64,000 nt of DNA, taken from Actinophytocola sp963826035. Its GTDB lineage: Bacteria; Actinomycetota; Actinomycetes; Mycobacteriales; Pseudonocardiaceae. Both the position numbers and the translations under genes were made by a program. Positions within the stretch are counted from its first letter, which is position 1, and each line of letters starts with the position of its first letter. Shown piece after piece: positions 32,910-40,639 of the stretch. The stretch lies in contig CAWGVZ010000010.1 in NCBI GenBank assembly GCA_963826035.1, forward strand, positions 1,612,001 through 1,676,000, written 5' to 3'. Below the pieces are notes generated by a model. It made no database searches. It had not been told where the DNA came from and saw only the letters and a list, made by a program, of their open reading frames with translations.

Positions 32910-33269
32910 GTGATCAATCACTCGGATGCCTATGAACCTCCCTATTACATGGCTGTCTTCACTACGGTGCGAACGCAGGAGCAAAGCGGCTACAGCGAGA
33001 CCAACGCACGCATGGAAGATCTGGTGAAGGACATCCCCGGGTACCTGGGGATGGACCACGCGCAGACTCCCGGCGGGCTGGGCATCACCGTGAGCCACTT
33101 CCGCGACGCCGACGCCCTCACGGATTGGCGAACCAACGCCGAACACCGCGCGGCGCAGAAGCGCGGGCGAGTCGAGTGGTACCAGAGCTACTCGCTGCAT
33201 GTGGCGAAAGTGGAGCGGAGCCACGGGTTCATGCGAGCGGAGGTCCCGCAGAGCCCGACAGCAGGCTGA
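32910..33269 (+). CDS. ABM-family (antibiotic biosynthesis monooxygenase-like) protein
   Basis: A 119-residue dimeric ferredoxin-like fold protein of the ABM/YgiN group. YYMAVFTTVRTQEQSGYSET, MEDLVKDIPGYLGMDHAQTP, GITVSHFRDADALTDWR and HRAAQKRGRVEWYQSY give the W...H/F layout of the family. GTG at 32910 is the start; no strong ribosome site is seen. It lies 33 bases after the MetE-like gene, so it may be last in the aromatic operon or have its own promoter. Such proteins include quinone monooxygenases and haem-degrading enzymes; the function here is unknown. Confidence 0.78.
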   Translation: MINHSDAYEPPYYMAVFTTVRTQEQSGYSETNARMEDLVKDIPGYLGMDHAQTPGGLGITVSHFRDADALTDWRTNAEHRAAQKRGRVEWYQSYSLHVAKVERSHGFMRAEVPQSPTAG

Positions 33270-33370
33270 CCAACCGAAGCCACCTCAGCGACAGTCCCGC
33301 CACAAGCTCGCATCGATGGTCCATGGGCCCCTCGCGAGCCCCATCCAATGCCGCATCCGGACTACCTCCA

Positions 33371-34080
33371 GCCTGCGGTCCGTACGCCATAGCCGCAGCG
33401 ACCACCCGGTTCACCTTCATGGCCGAGCCCCTGGTTCTCCGAACTGGCGGTCCAGAGCACGACACCCGCGCTCGGGCAGCGTCGCCGTCGCAGTTCCCGC
33501 CGCCCCGCACGAGGACTATCGAACGAGCCCGCGTGCCCCTCGCAAGCCCCAGCTAGCACCGCATCAGAAAACCTCCCGTCCTGTGTGCGGTCCGTACATC
33601 ACGGCCGCAGTGACCACCCGATCCAGCTTCATGGCCGAGCCCCTGGTTCTCCGAACTGGCGGTCCGGAGCACGACACCCGCGCTCGGGCAGCGTTGCCCC
33701 CGCCGCAGCTCGTGACTCGGCACGAGGCCTGTCGAACGGGTCGGGTGCTCCTCGCGAGCCCGACCCAGCGCCGCCCCGCGACAACCTCCACCCTGTTCGC
33801 GGCCGTGCGTCACGGCGGCCACCGGTCGCCTTAATGGCCGAGACCCTGACCTCCGCGCCCGATCCAGCGCCGCATCCGACAACCTCTGCCCTGCTTGCGA
33901 CCCGCACGTGATGCTGTTTGCGGACCTTGCGTCCTGGCCGCGGCGACCGCCCGGTCCAGCTTCGTGGCCGAGACCCTGATCTCCCAGGTGGCGGGCCCGA
34001 GCACCCGCTCGGGCAGCGTCGCCCCCGCGATTCATACCGCCCGGCACGAGGTCTGGGGCCCGGCGCCTGACCGGTGCTGC
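33371..34080. repeat. Noncoding ~210-bp imperfect tandem repeats
   Basis: This 800-base gap has no gene I can support. The block GCCGCAG..ACCACCCG..TTCATGGCCGAG, then CCCCTGGTTCTCC and CGAACTGGCGGTCC, occurs at about 33390-33490 and again 212 bases later. Further diverged and shortened copies lie around 33834 and 33964, each followed by CGCTCGGGCAGCGT-like words in most copies. Reading frames through it change between copies and show no domain. It lies between the ABM gene and the convergent flavoprotein gene. It could be decayed gene sequence amplified in tandem. Confidence 0.7.
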
Positions 34081-34084
34081 TTGT

Positions 34085-34600
34085 TTACCTGGACATGGTC
34101 GGCTCCCCGGTTCCCGCCTGGTAGGCGTGGATCAGGTCCTCAACCGCCTTCGGGATGGTGGTCTCGAAGTCCAGCAGCTTCGCCCATGTCGGCTCGATGG
34201 TGATCAGGACCATCTCCGAGTACAGGGTGCGGACCCCCTGCTCCCAGCTTTCGAACTGCTCGGCCGGGGTCACCTTCCGGGACGCCTCGATGTAGGCGTC
34301 CGGCACCCCGTCGACCAACTCGAGGCTCGCCTCGCCGCGGATCAGCAGCACCCTGGGCGGCCACTGGGCCTGGGTGTCGATGGTGATCGCCACCTGGGGG
34401 TTCTGCCGCAGTGCCTTCACCTTCGCCGACTTCGGCACGGTGGCCATGACCAGCTGCTCGCCGTTCCACAGGAACGCGATCGGGATGACCCGGGGCTCAC
34501 CGTGCACCCCGACATAGGCCAGCCGCGCCGGGATCGACGATCCCAGCAGCTCCTGTGAGATCGGCTTGGCCAGCACCTCGGCGATGTCCTCGCGATTCAT
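34085..34600 (-). CDS. Pyridoxamine 5'-phosphate oxidase-like FMN/F420-binding protein
   Basis: A 171-residue split-barrel protein. It has ELLGSSIPARLAYVGVHGEPRV (split by family spacing), PIAFLWNGEQLVMATVPKSA, KVKALRQNPQVAITIDTQ and PRVLLIRGEASLELVDG. These are typical of the PNPOx-like flavin- or F420-binding family, which is large in actinobacteria. ATG at 34600 has GAGGAGAAGG just upstream; a longer frame lacks support. It lies downstream of the toxin-antitoxin genes on the same strand after a gap of 82 bases. The substrate is unknown. Confidence 0.83.
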   Translation of the reverse strand: MNREDIAEVLAKPISQELLGSSIPARLAYVGVHGEPRVIPIAFLWNGEQLVMATVPKSAKVKALRQNPQVAITIDTQAQWPPRVLLIRGEASLELVDGVPDAYIEASRKVTPAEQFESWEQGVRTLYSEMVLITIEPTWAKLLDFETTIPKAVEDLIHAYQAGTGEPTMSR

Positions 34601-34682
34601 GTCCTTCTCCTCTGTGTCGATCGCGCCCGTCCTGGCGCGTACATGGGTAAGACGGAACCGGTCGCGCGTTCTCGACATCGCG

Positions 34683-35063
34683 CTAGACGGGGACGACCTC
34701 GACCAGATCCTCGAGGCCGGACAGGTCCTTCGCGTTGCGCGTGTAGAGCCGCGCGCCGTGGGCGTGGGCGGTGGCTGCGATCAGTAGGTCCATGGTCCGA
34801 GCCCGGGGTTGCCGACCCGTCTCGACGACCGCCGCGGCCAGCCGCCCATAGCTGGTGGCGACGGCCTCGTTGACCGGGAGCGCGTCGAACTTCTGCAGGA
34901 GAACGGACAGTCGGCGTAATCGGCTGGCCCTGCTGCTCGCGGTGCGGGCGACGAGCACGCCGAACTGCAGCTCGGCCACCGTGGCGGCGCTGATGGCCAG
35001 GTCCCCTTCGAGCAAGGGAACGTCGGTGGCGATCACGACGCTGGTGTCGAGGATCGCCCTCAC
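34683..35063 (-). CDS. PIN-domain toxin (VapC family)
   Basis: A 126-residue PIN-domain ribonuclease toxin. The acidic residues for metal binding are present: D6 in ILDTSVVIA, E31 in TVAELQFGV, D92 in TMDLLIAATA and a late Asp in YTRNAKDLSG. GTG at 35063 overlaps the antitoxin stop (GTGA), the classic arrangement with the antitoxin first. VapC toxins cleave tRNA or rRNA; the target here is unknown. It is unusual only in being paired with a Phd-like antitoxin, a common combination. Confidence 0.9.
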   Translation of the reverse strand: MRAILDTSVVIATDVPLLEGDLAISAATVAELQFGVLVARTASSRASRLRRLSVLLQKFDALPVNEAVATSYGRLAAAVVETGRQPRARTMDLLIAATAHAHGARLYTRNAKDLSGLEDLVEVVPV

Positions 35064-35335
35064 TCTGCACCCCAGGGATCACGCAAACCGTGGTCGATCA
35101 GCTCCTGGTCGCGCTGCCAGTCCGGGTCCGGCTCCGCGCGGAAGAGCTCCGCGATGTCGGCATGACTGCGCCACTGCTGCCGCTGTACGGGAATGAGCCG
35201 CGCACTCGGCCGCCCCGCCACGGTCACCACGATCTCCTCGCCTTCCTCGACTCGCCGCACGATGTCCGATGCGTGCTGCCTTAACTCCCTCAACCCCACG
35301 AAACTCACCGTGCTTTCAGGCCAGACCATGTCCAT
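35060..35335 (-). CDS. Phd/YefM-type antitoxin
   Basis: About 91 residues: VSFVGLRELRQHASDIVRRV, then EEGEEIVVTVAGRPSARLIP, the Phd/YefM DNA-binding fold, with an acidic C-terminal tail (HADIAELFRAEPDPDWQRDQ) that would bind and block the PIN toxin. ATG at 35335 or 35329, or the GTG that opens the VSFVG segment, could be the start. Inverted repeats GTAGCA-N4-TGCTAC at 35345 and 35380 lie directly upstream and are candidate autoregulation sites, although the divergent TetR gene shares the region. Confidence 0.85.
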   Translation of the reverse strand: MDMVWPESTVSFVGLRELRQHASDIVRRVEEGEEIVVTVAGRPSARLIPVQRQQWRSHADIAELFRAEPDPDWQRDQELIDHGLRDPWGAE

Positions 35336-35344
35336 CCGCGAAAT

Positions 35345-35395
35345 GTAGCACAATTGCTACTGCGGCTTCCGGCGAAACTGTAGCACAACTGCTAC
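35345..35395. promoter_or_regulatory. Two GTAGCA-N4-TGCTAC operators
   Basis: GTAGCACAATTGCTAC (35345-35360) and GTAGCACAACTGCTAC (35380-35395) differ by one base and are 35 bp apart, between the antitoxin gene and the divergent TetR gene. A half site (GTGCTACTG) overlaps a likely leaderless TetR promoter (TACTGT, eight bases before the ATG). Confidence 0.65.
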
Positions 35396-35435
35396 CCGGC
35401 GCGACCAACCGAACGATCGTGCTACTGTGGGCCGC

Positions 35436-36017
35436 ATGAGCAAGGGCGAGGCCACCCGCGAGGCCATCCTCGAGGCCGCCGGCGCGCTGGCACGCACCGT
35501 CGGTCTCGGCGGCATGACCATCGGCGCCCTCGCCTCCAGTACCGAGCTGTCCAAGAGCGGGCTCTACGCGCACTTCCGCTCGAAGGAGTCACTGCAGATC
35601 CAGGTCCTGGAGCACACGCGCGCGCGGTTCGTGACCGAGGTGGTCGCGCCGGCGCTGGCGGCGCCGCGCGGTGAGCCCCGGGTCCGCGCGGTCTTCGACA
35701 ACTGGCTGCACTGGGACGCGAAGCCGGGCGGCTGCCTGTTCGTCGCCGCGTCGAGCGAGCTGGACGACCAGCCGGGGCCGGTGCGGGACCGCCTGGTCCG
35801 CGACCAGCGCGACTGGCTCGACACCCTCGCCGAGGTGTTCCGCACGGGCATCGCCGAGGGACACTTCCGCGCCGACGCCGACCCCGAGCAGTTCGCGTTC
35901 GACATCGACGGCGTCATGCTGTCCTGCCACATGAGCAACCGGTTGCTCGGCGACCGGAGCGCCGAGGCCAGGGCCCGGCGCGCCTTCGAGGCACTACTGG
36001 CCGCGGCCAGGGCCTGA
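35436..36017 (+). CDS. TetR/AcrR-family repressor
   Basis: A 193-residue regulator. The N-terminal helix-turn-helix has TREAILEAAGALARTVGLGG, then ALASSTELSKSGLYAHFRSK, followed by ESLQIQVLEHT. The C-terminal domain has FDNWLHWDAKPGGCLFVAAS, then PEQFAFDIDGVMLSCHMSNR, a common TetR_C type. The ATG at 35436 follows a TACTGT box by eight bases with no ribosome site, so the transcript is probably leaderless. It precedes an alpha/beta hydrolase gene by 27 bases and probably represses that operon through the GTAGCA sites (inference). Confidence 0.88.
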   Translation: MSKGEATREAILEAAGALARTVGLGGMTIGALASSTELSKSGLYAHFRSKESLQIQVLEHTRARFVTEVVAPALAAPRGEPRVRAVFDNWLHWDAKPGGCLFVAASSELDDQPGPVRDRLVRDQRDWLDTLAEVFRTGIAEGHFRADADPEQFAFDIDGVMLSCHMSNRLLGDRSAEARARRAFEALLAAARA

Positions 36018-36044
36018 TCTCGTGATCACCATGGAGGGGTAGAG

Positions 36045-36935
36045 GTGTCATCACAAAAAAGCACGATCGTTCGTTTCAAGACGGCAGCTGTCCGCACCGC
36101 ATTCGGCACACTCGAACGGCTGGCCCCCGGCCTCGGCGGCATCTGGGCCGCCCGGCTGTGGCTCACCATCCCGCCCTACCAGGGCAGATCACGCGCGGAC
36201 GTGATCCCGCCGGGCGAGCCGTTCACCGTGACGGTCGACGGCCGCCGCGTGGCCGGCCACTCGTGGGGCAGCGGCCCGACCGTGTACCTGGTGCACGGCT
36301 GGGGCGGGGTGAGCGTGCAGCTGCGGGCTTTCCTCGAACCACTGCTGGCGACCGGCCACCGCGTGGTCACGTTCGACGCGCTGAGCCACGGCGAGTCCGA
36401 CCCCGGCCGATGGGGCCCGCGCCGCACGAGCGTCCCGGAGATGTCCGCCGCACTCGACGCGGTGGTCGCCGCACAGGGGCCGGCCCACGCGATCATCGCG
36501 CACTCGCTCGGCTGCAACGCGGTGTTCTTCTCGATGATCCGCGGTCTGCGCGCCGGCCGGCTGGTCTTCCTGGCGCCGATGACCCAACCGCTGCCGTACA
36601 CGGTCACCTTCGGCGCGGCCCTGGGCTACGACGCCCGAGTCCGCGCGCGGATGCTCGACCGGGTGCAGCGCGTGGCGGGCGTCCCGTGGTCGGCGTTCGA
36701 CATTCCGAGCCAGGTCGACGACATCACCGCGCCGCCCCTGCTGACCATCCACGACCCGAACGACCGCGTCACCCGCTACGCCGACAGCGTCGCGCTGGCC
36801 AAGGCCTGGCCGGACGCGGAACTGGTAACTGTCAAGGAACTGGGCCACTGGCGCATGCTCGGCGACCCGGCGATCGTCACCCGCTCGGCGGCCTTCGCGA
36901 CCGCCGCCCAGGCCGACCAGGCCGCAGCGAGCTGA
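36045..36935 (+). CDS. Alpha/beta hydrolase
   Basis: A 296-residue alpha/beta hydrolase. It has TVYLVHGWGGVSVQLRAFLE (oxyanion HGWG), TFDALSHGESDPGRWGP, the nucleophile elbow AHSLGCNA (Ser), TIHDPNDRVTRYADS (acid Asp) and KELGHWRMLGDP (catalytic His). The full triad is therefore visible. GTG at 36045 has GGAGGGG about six bases upstream. It is co-directional with the TetR gene before it. The substrate cannot be told; such TetR-hydrolase pairs are common in detoxification of esters or lactones. Confidence 0.87.
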   Translation: MSSQKSTIVRFKTAAVRTAFGTLERLAPGLGGIWAARLWLTIPPYQGRSRADVIPPGEPFTVTVDGRRVAGHSWGSGPTVYLVHGWGGVSVQLRAFLEPLLATGHRVVTFDALSHGESDPGRWGPRRTSVPEMSAALDAVVAAQGPAHAIIAHSLGCNAVFFSMIRGLRAGRLVFLAPMTQPLPYTVTFGAALGYDARVRARMLDRVQRVAGVPWSAFDIPSQVDDITAPPLLTIHDPNDRVTRYADSVALAKAWPDAELVTVKELGHWRMLGDPAIVTRSAAFATAAQADQAAAS

Positions 36936-36938
36936 AAA

Positions 36939-37042
36939 GTACGGTTTCGACACTGAGTCGTACCGTCTCGACACCGAGTCGTACCGTGCCGACAGCGAAC
37001 TCGCCGTCAGGACGGTACGACTCGGCGTTCGTTCAGTACGAC
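36939..37042. repeat. 21-bp units, three direct then two inverted
   Basis: GTACGGTTTCGACACTGAGTC, then GTACCGTCTCGACACCGAGTC and GTACCGTGCCGACAGCGAACT, are direct 21-bp units. They are followed by inverted units ending GGTACGACTCGGC and AGTACGACTCGGC. The block lies between two convergent hydrolase genes and can fold into a long hairpin, so it may act as a bidirectional terminator. Confidence 0.75.
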
Positions 37043-37048
37043 TCGGCC

Positions 37049-37768
37049 TTACTTCAGGTGCCGGGCGAAGAACTGGCTCCCGTCGTCCCCCCAGAACTGC
37101 GGGACGCCCGTGTGCCCGCCCATATTGGCGTACAGCTTCTTCTCCTTGGAGCCGAAGGCGTCGAACAGGTCCAGGGCCATCTGCCGGTCGTTTCCTTCGT
37201 CGTCCCACTGCAGCAGGACCTGCAGCGGAATGGTGACCTCCCGGGCCTCCTCGAACATGGCGCGGGGCACGAAACTCCCGGCGTACAGCAGGGCCGCCGA
37301 GATACGCGGCTCGACCACCGCCAACCGGACGCCGATGGAGATCACCCCTCCCGAGTACCCCACCGGGCCGCCGATCTCGGGAAGCGCAAGGAGGGCGTCC
37401 AGCGCGGCCCGCCATTCCGGAACCGCCTCCTCGACCAGCGGAAGGACGAGCCGGTCGACGATCTCCTCGCTGACCGGCTCGCCGGCCTCCAGCGCCCGGC
37501 GCAGGTCGGCGCGCGCCTCCTCGACGGCGGCGAAACGAGGCCGGTCACCGCCGCCGGGGAGCTCGATGGTCGCCGTGGCGAAGCCCTCTGCGTGCCGGGC
37601 CCGGGCCACCAGCCGGGGGTACATCTGGTGCAGTCCGCCGGGGTGGCCCATCAGGATCAGCGGGGCGGGTGCGGATGCCGGCGTCCACAGGAAGCCGGGG
37701 ATCTCACCGAGGGTGAATTCGCGTTCGAGGACACCGTCGTCGAAGCGCTGTTCGGAGATGAATCGCAT
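37049..37768 (-). CDS. Alpha/beta hydrolase (dienelactone hydrolase-like)
   Basis: A 239-residue alpha/beta hydrolase. It has PLILMGHPGGLHQMYPRLVA (oxyanion region), ATIELPGGGDRPRF, the nucleophile elbow GYSGGVISIG (Ser), LLQWDDEGNDRQMALDLFDA (acid) and NMGGHTGVPQFW (His). The layout resembles dienelactone hydrolase and acetyl-xylan-esterase-like families, although the nucleophile is Ser rather than Cys. ATG at 37768 lacks a strong ribosome site nearby (GAAAGGCGCGACC). It ends beside the 21-bp repeat at 36939-37042. Confidence 0.8.
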   Translation of the reverse strand: MRFISEQRFDDGVLEREFTLGEIPGFLWTPASAPAPLILMGHPGGLHQMYPRLVARARHAEGFATATIELPGGGDRPRFAAVEEARADLRRALEAGEPVSEEIVDRLVLPLVEEAVPEWRAALDALLALPEIGGPVGYSGGVISIGVRLAVVEPRISAALLYAGSFVPRAMFEEAREVTIPLQVLLQWDDEGNDRQMALDLFDAFGSKEKKLYANMGGHTGVPQFWGDDGSQFFARHLK

Positions 37769-37919
37769 GGTCGCGCCTTTCGGGAGTGAACGGCGCTCCC
37801 GGACGACCTATCGCCCGACCGTGACCCCTGAGGGGAGCACCCATGTCGCTAGGTTCACGGGTACCACCTCCTCGGTCTCTCGCACGGCCTCCGCAAACGT
37901 AGCAGTGGTCGCAACAGGT

Positions 37920-38645
37920 TTACCGCAGCCAGGTGTGCAATGTGGCGGCGTCCTCGGCGAGGGCGGCCGGCGAGTCGTCGCGGACGAACTCCAGTAGGGC
38001 GTACCGGTCCCCCGGCTCGGCCGCCAACCGGGCGAGGATCGGCTGCCACAGCTCGGCCCCGTCGGCCAACGGCAGCCGCTCCCCCGTCGGCGACCACGAG
38101 AACACATGTGCCGTCACCAAACGAGGCAACAGCGCCTCGACGGCCGCGCGGGCATCCGCCGACGACACCCCGATCGGCGGCTGCCAGTACGGCCGCAACT
38201 CCGGCACCTCGCCGAACAAGGCCAGCGCCGAGGACAGCGTGTCGGTCACCGTGTTCGCGTGGTACTCGACCGCGATCTCCACCCCGGCCGCAGCTGCCAG
38301 CCCCGCCACCCGCCGCAGATCGGCCGCTACCACGTCGAAAGCCGACCCAGAATCCCCCGCCCACACTCGAATCCTGGGCGCCCCAAGGGAAACAGCAGTC
38401 TCCAGCACCGGCTCGAACTCGGCCGTGACCCCCGCCCGATAGTACGAACCATAAGCGGCGACAGCGATCCCGGCGTCAGCACACCGCGCCGCCACGGAAG
38501 CAGCCACACCATGTGACCCGACCGGGACGTGCACATCCCCGCCCCACTCGATCGCCCGCAGGCCATGAGAAGCGGCCAGTTCGACCACAGCTTCGGCCGT
38601 CAACTGCCGGAACGTCACCGACACCAACCCGGGTACGACGCTCAT
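37920..38645 (-). CDS. Sugar phosphate isomerase/epimerase (xylose isomerase-like TIM barrel)
   Basis: A 241-residue TIM-barrel protein of the AP-endonuclease-2/xylose-isomerase-like superfamily. It has HGLRAIEWGGDVHVPVGS, RIRVWAGDSGSAFDVVAADL, VEIAVEYHANTVTDTLSSAL and VTAHVFSWSPTGERLPLADG. Metal-ligand Glu/His residues (EYHANT) are visible. ATG at 38645 overlaps the stop of the epimerase gene upstream (ATGA). With that gene and the MFS gene it forms a small carbohydrate or polyol module. The substrate is unknown. Confidence 0.8.
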   Translation of the reverse strand: MSVVPGLVSVTFRQLTAEAVVELAASHGLRAIEWGGDVHVPVGSHGVAASVAARCADAGIAVAAYGSYYRAGVTAEFEPVLETAVSLGAPRIRVWAGDSGSAFDVVAADLRRVAGLAAAAGVEIAVEYHANTVTDTLSSALALFGEVPELRPYWQPPIGVSSADARAAVEALLPRLVTAHVFSWSPTGERLPLADGAELWQPILARLAAEPGDRYALLEFVRDDSPAALAEDAATLHTWLR

Positions 38646-39400
38646 TCGGTCGCGTCCTTCGGCCACCAGCCCAGTTCCCGCCGCGCCCGCGCCAGACTCA
38701 TGGTCCGCTCGGCCGCGTCCCCGCTGATGGCGAACACGGAGAACCCGTGTCCCCGATAGCGGATCGCCGCGTCGATGGCGGCCGCCGTGTCCCGCGCGGA
38801 CGTCGCGATCGCCAGCTGCATGGGCGTTCCGGTCCGCGGCCACGCCGAATCAGGGGTCGGGAAGCACAGCCGCAGACACACGGCATCGGCCTCCGCCAAC
38901 ACGGTGAAAGCCTGACAGACGGTCTCCCCCAACCGTTTCGCCAGGCCGTAGAACTCAGGATTGTCGGGCGGCACCGACTCGTCGGGATACCGGCCGAGCC
39001 CATCGCCAACCGGTTGCGCCCCACCGGGTTCCGGGTCGACATAGTCCATGGGGTACACCGACATGCTGCTCGTGTAGACCATGTGCCGAACCCCCGCCCG
39101 GTACGCGCCGGTGAGCGTCGCGTGCAGCCCCGGCACAGCGATGTCCAGGTGTGCCCGCGCGTTCTCCGGCTCACCCCAGCCGGCGATCGGCCCCATGGCC
39201 ATGAACACCAGCGAATCCACCCCGGAAGCCAGCCGCGCCACCAGTGAGACGTCGTGCAGATCGCCCTGGTGGTACTCGACGCCGGCCACGGGCGACGCCG
39301 GCGCCCGCAGATCCAGCACCCGGATCTCGTGGTCGGCCGCCAGCCGCGGCACCACGATCGACCCCACGAGACCACAGCCCCCCACCACCAGCAGCCGCAT
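38642..39400 (-). CDS. NAD(P)-dependent epimerase/dehydratase
   Basis: A 252-residue extended-SDR protein. It has the dinucleotide motif VVGGCGLVGSIVVPRL, DLHDVSLVARLASGVDS, MVYTSSMSVYP and the catalytic pair in FYGLAKRLGE (YxxxK), and a C-terminal ERTMSLARARRELGWWP typical of sugar epimerases. Length is short but within range for the group. It is translationally coupled to the isomerase-like gene at 37920-38645, suggesting sequential steps on one sugar or uronate. Confidence 0.85.
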   Translation of the reverse strand: MRLLVVGGCGLVGSIVVPRLAADHEIRVLDLRAPASPVAGVEYHQGDLHDVSLVARLASGVDSLVFMAMGPIAGWGEPENARAHLDIAVPGLHATLTGAYRAGVRHMVYTSSMSVYPMDYVDPEPGGAQPVGDGLGRYPDESVPPDNPEFYGLAKRLGETVCQAFTVLAEADAVCLRLCFPTPDSAWPRTGTPMQLAIATSARDTAAAIDAAIRYRGHGFSVFAISGDAAERTMSLARARRELGWWPKDATE

Positions 39401-39409
39401 CCGCGCTCC

Positions 39410-40594
39410 TCATACCTTCACGTGCGCGTCCCGGCCGGCGCGCAACCCGATCAGCGTATGCGCCGCCGCCACGCCGACGAGCACCAACAGCGGCACGCGC
39501 CACCCACCCGTCGAGTCGTGCAGCGCCCCGAACAGCACCGGCCCGACCGCCGCCACCAGGTATCCGATCGACTGCCCCATCCCGGACAGCGACGCCGACG
39601 AACGCGGGTCGGCCGCGCGCAGGCTGAAGAACGCGAGCGCCAGGAAGAACAGCGCACCCGCGCCGATGCCCGTGGTCACCACCCACACCACCGCCAGCTC
39701 GGGCATGAGCAGCAGACCCACATACCCGACCAGGGCGAGCATCGACGACGTCGCTGCCACGAGTCGTTGATCGCGCGTCCTGCGCAGCACCAACGGCACC
39801 AGCAGACTCTGCAGCACGCCGACGATCTGGTAAGCGAACAGCAGCCAGCCGGCCGTCTCCTCGCTCATGCCGTAACTGTGCAAAATGGACGGATACCAGG
39901 CGAGGACCGTGTAGAAGCCGCACGCCGACAGTGCCATGAACGCGGAGACTTCCCACGCCAGCAACGACTTCCACGGTGGCCTCAGCGGTCCGGTGGTCTC
40001 CGGAACCGGTCGGGGCCGGCGCAGCTGCGGTGACCACACGGCCAGCGCGATCAGCGTGAACCCGGCCCAGCAGCCGAGCGCGGTACGCCAGCCGCCGGGC
40101 AGCGCGTCGGCCAGCGGCACGGCCACGCCGGCCGCGGTCGACGCCACGATCCCCACAACCGCCGTGTAGACGCCGGTGGCCGCGCTCACCTGGTCCGGAA
40201 AGTCCCGTTTGATCAGGCTCGGCAGCAGCACGTTGCCGACCGCGATGGCCGCGCCGAGCAGCACGGTGCCCACCCAGAGCAGGGCGTTCACCGGCAGTGA
40301 CCGCGTGACGATGCCGACGGCCAGCAGCGCGAGCGCCGCCCACAGCAGCTGGTCGTTGCCGAACCGGCGGGCCAGGCGCGGCACCTGGGGCGAGACGGCG
40401 GCGAACGTCAGCAGCGGCAGCGCGCCCATGAACCCGACCTGGCCGGCCGCCAGGCCGAGGTCGTCACGCACGGTCTCGACCAGCGGGCCGACCGACGTCA
40501 GCGCGGCACGCAGGTTGGCGGCGATCAGCAGGAAGCCGGCGATGAGCAGCACGCGACGGCCCGTGGACTCGTTAGCTGTCCTCACGACCGACAC
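39410..40594 (-). CDS. MFS transporter (CynX/NimT-like)
   Basis: A protein of about 394 residues with 12 predicted helices. It has LLIAANLRAALTSVGPLVET (CynX-type helix 1, with NLR), VGFMGALPLLTFAAVSPQVP, RRFGNDQLLW, then LLPSLIKRDFPDQVSAATGV and SLRAADPRSSASLSGMGQSI. The helix 1 motif and the LPSLIKRDFP loop place it with the cyanate/nitroimidazole (CP) exporters. GTG at 40594 has CAGGG seven bases upstream; GTG at 40585 is an alternative. It lies ten bases before the epimerase gene on the same strand and 46 bases from the divergent phosphatase gene. Confidence 0.87.
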   Translation of the reverse strand: MSVVRTANESTGRRVLLIAGFLLIAANLRAALTSVGPLVETVRDDLGLAAGQVGFMGALPLLTFAAVSPQVPRLARRFGNDQLLWAALALLAVGIVTRSLPVNALLWVGTVLLGAAIAVGNVLLPSLIKRDFPDQVSAATGVYTAVVGIVASTAAGVAVPLADALPGGWRTALGCWAGFTLIALAVWSPQLRRPRPVPETTGPLRPPWKSLLAWEVSAFMALSACGFYTVLAWYPSILHSYGMSEETAGWLLFAYQIVGVLQSLLVPLVLRRTRDQRLVAATSSMLALVGYVGLLLMPELAVVWVVTTGIGAGALFFLALAFFSLRAADPRSSASLSGMGQSIGYLVAAVGPVLFGALHDSTGGWRVPLLVLVGVAAAHTLIGLRAGRDAHVKV

Positions 40595-40639
40595 GACGCG
40601 ACCCTGCCACACGGGTCCCACCCCCAGCAATGTTGGAAT

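Noticed and set aside
33199..34047. Overlapping frames of 200 codons or less in the ~210-bp repeat region
   Set aside because: Frames differ between copies and their peptides are unrelated to each other, so the repeats are not coding.
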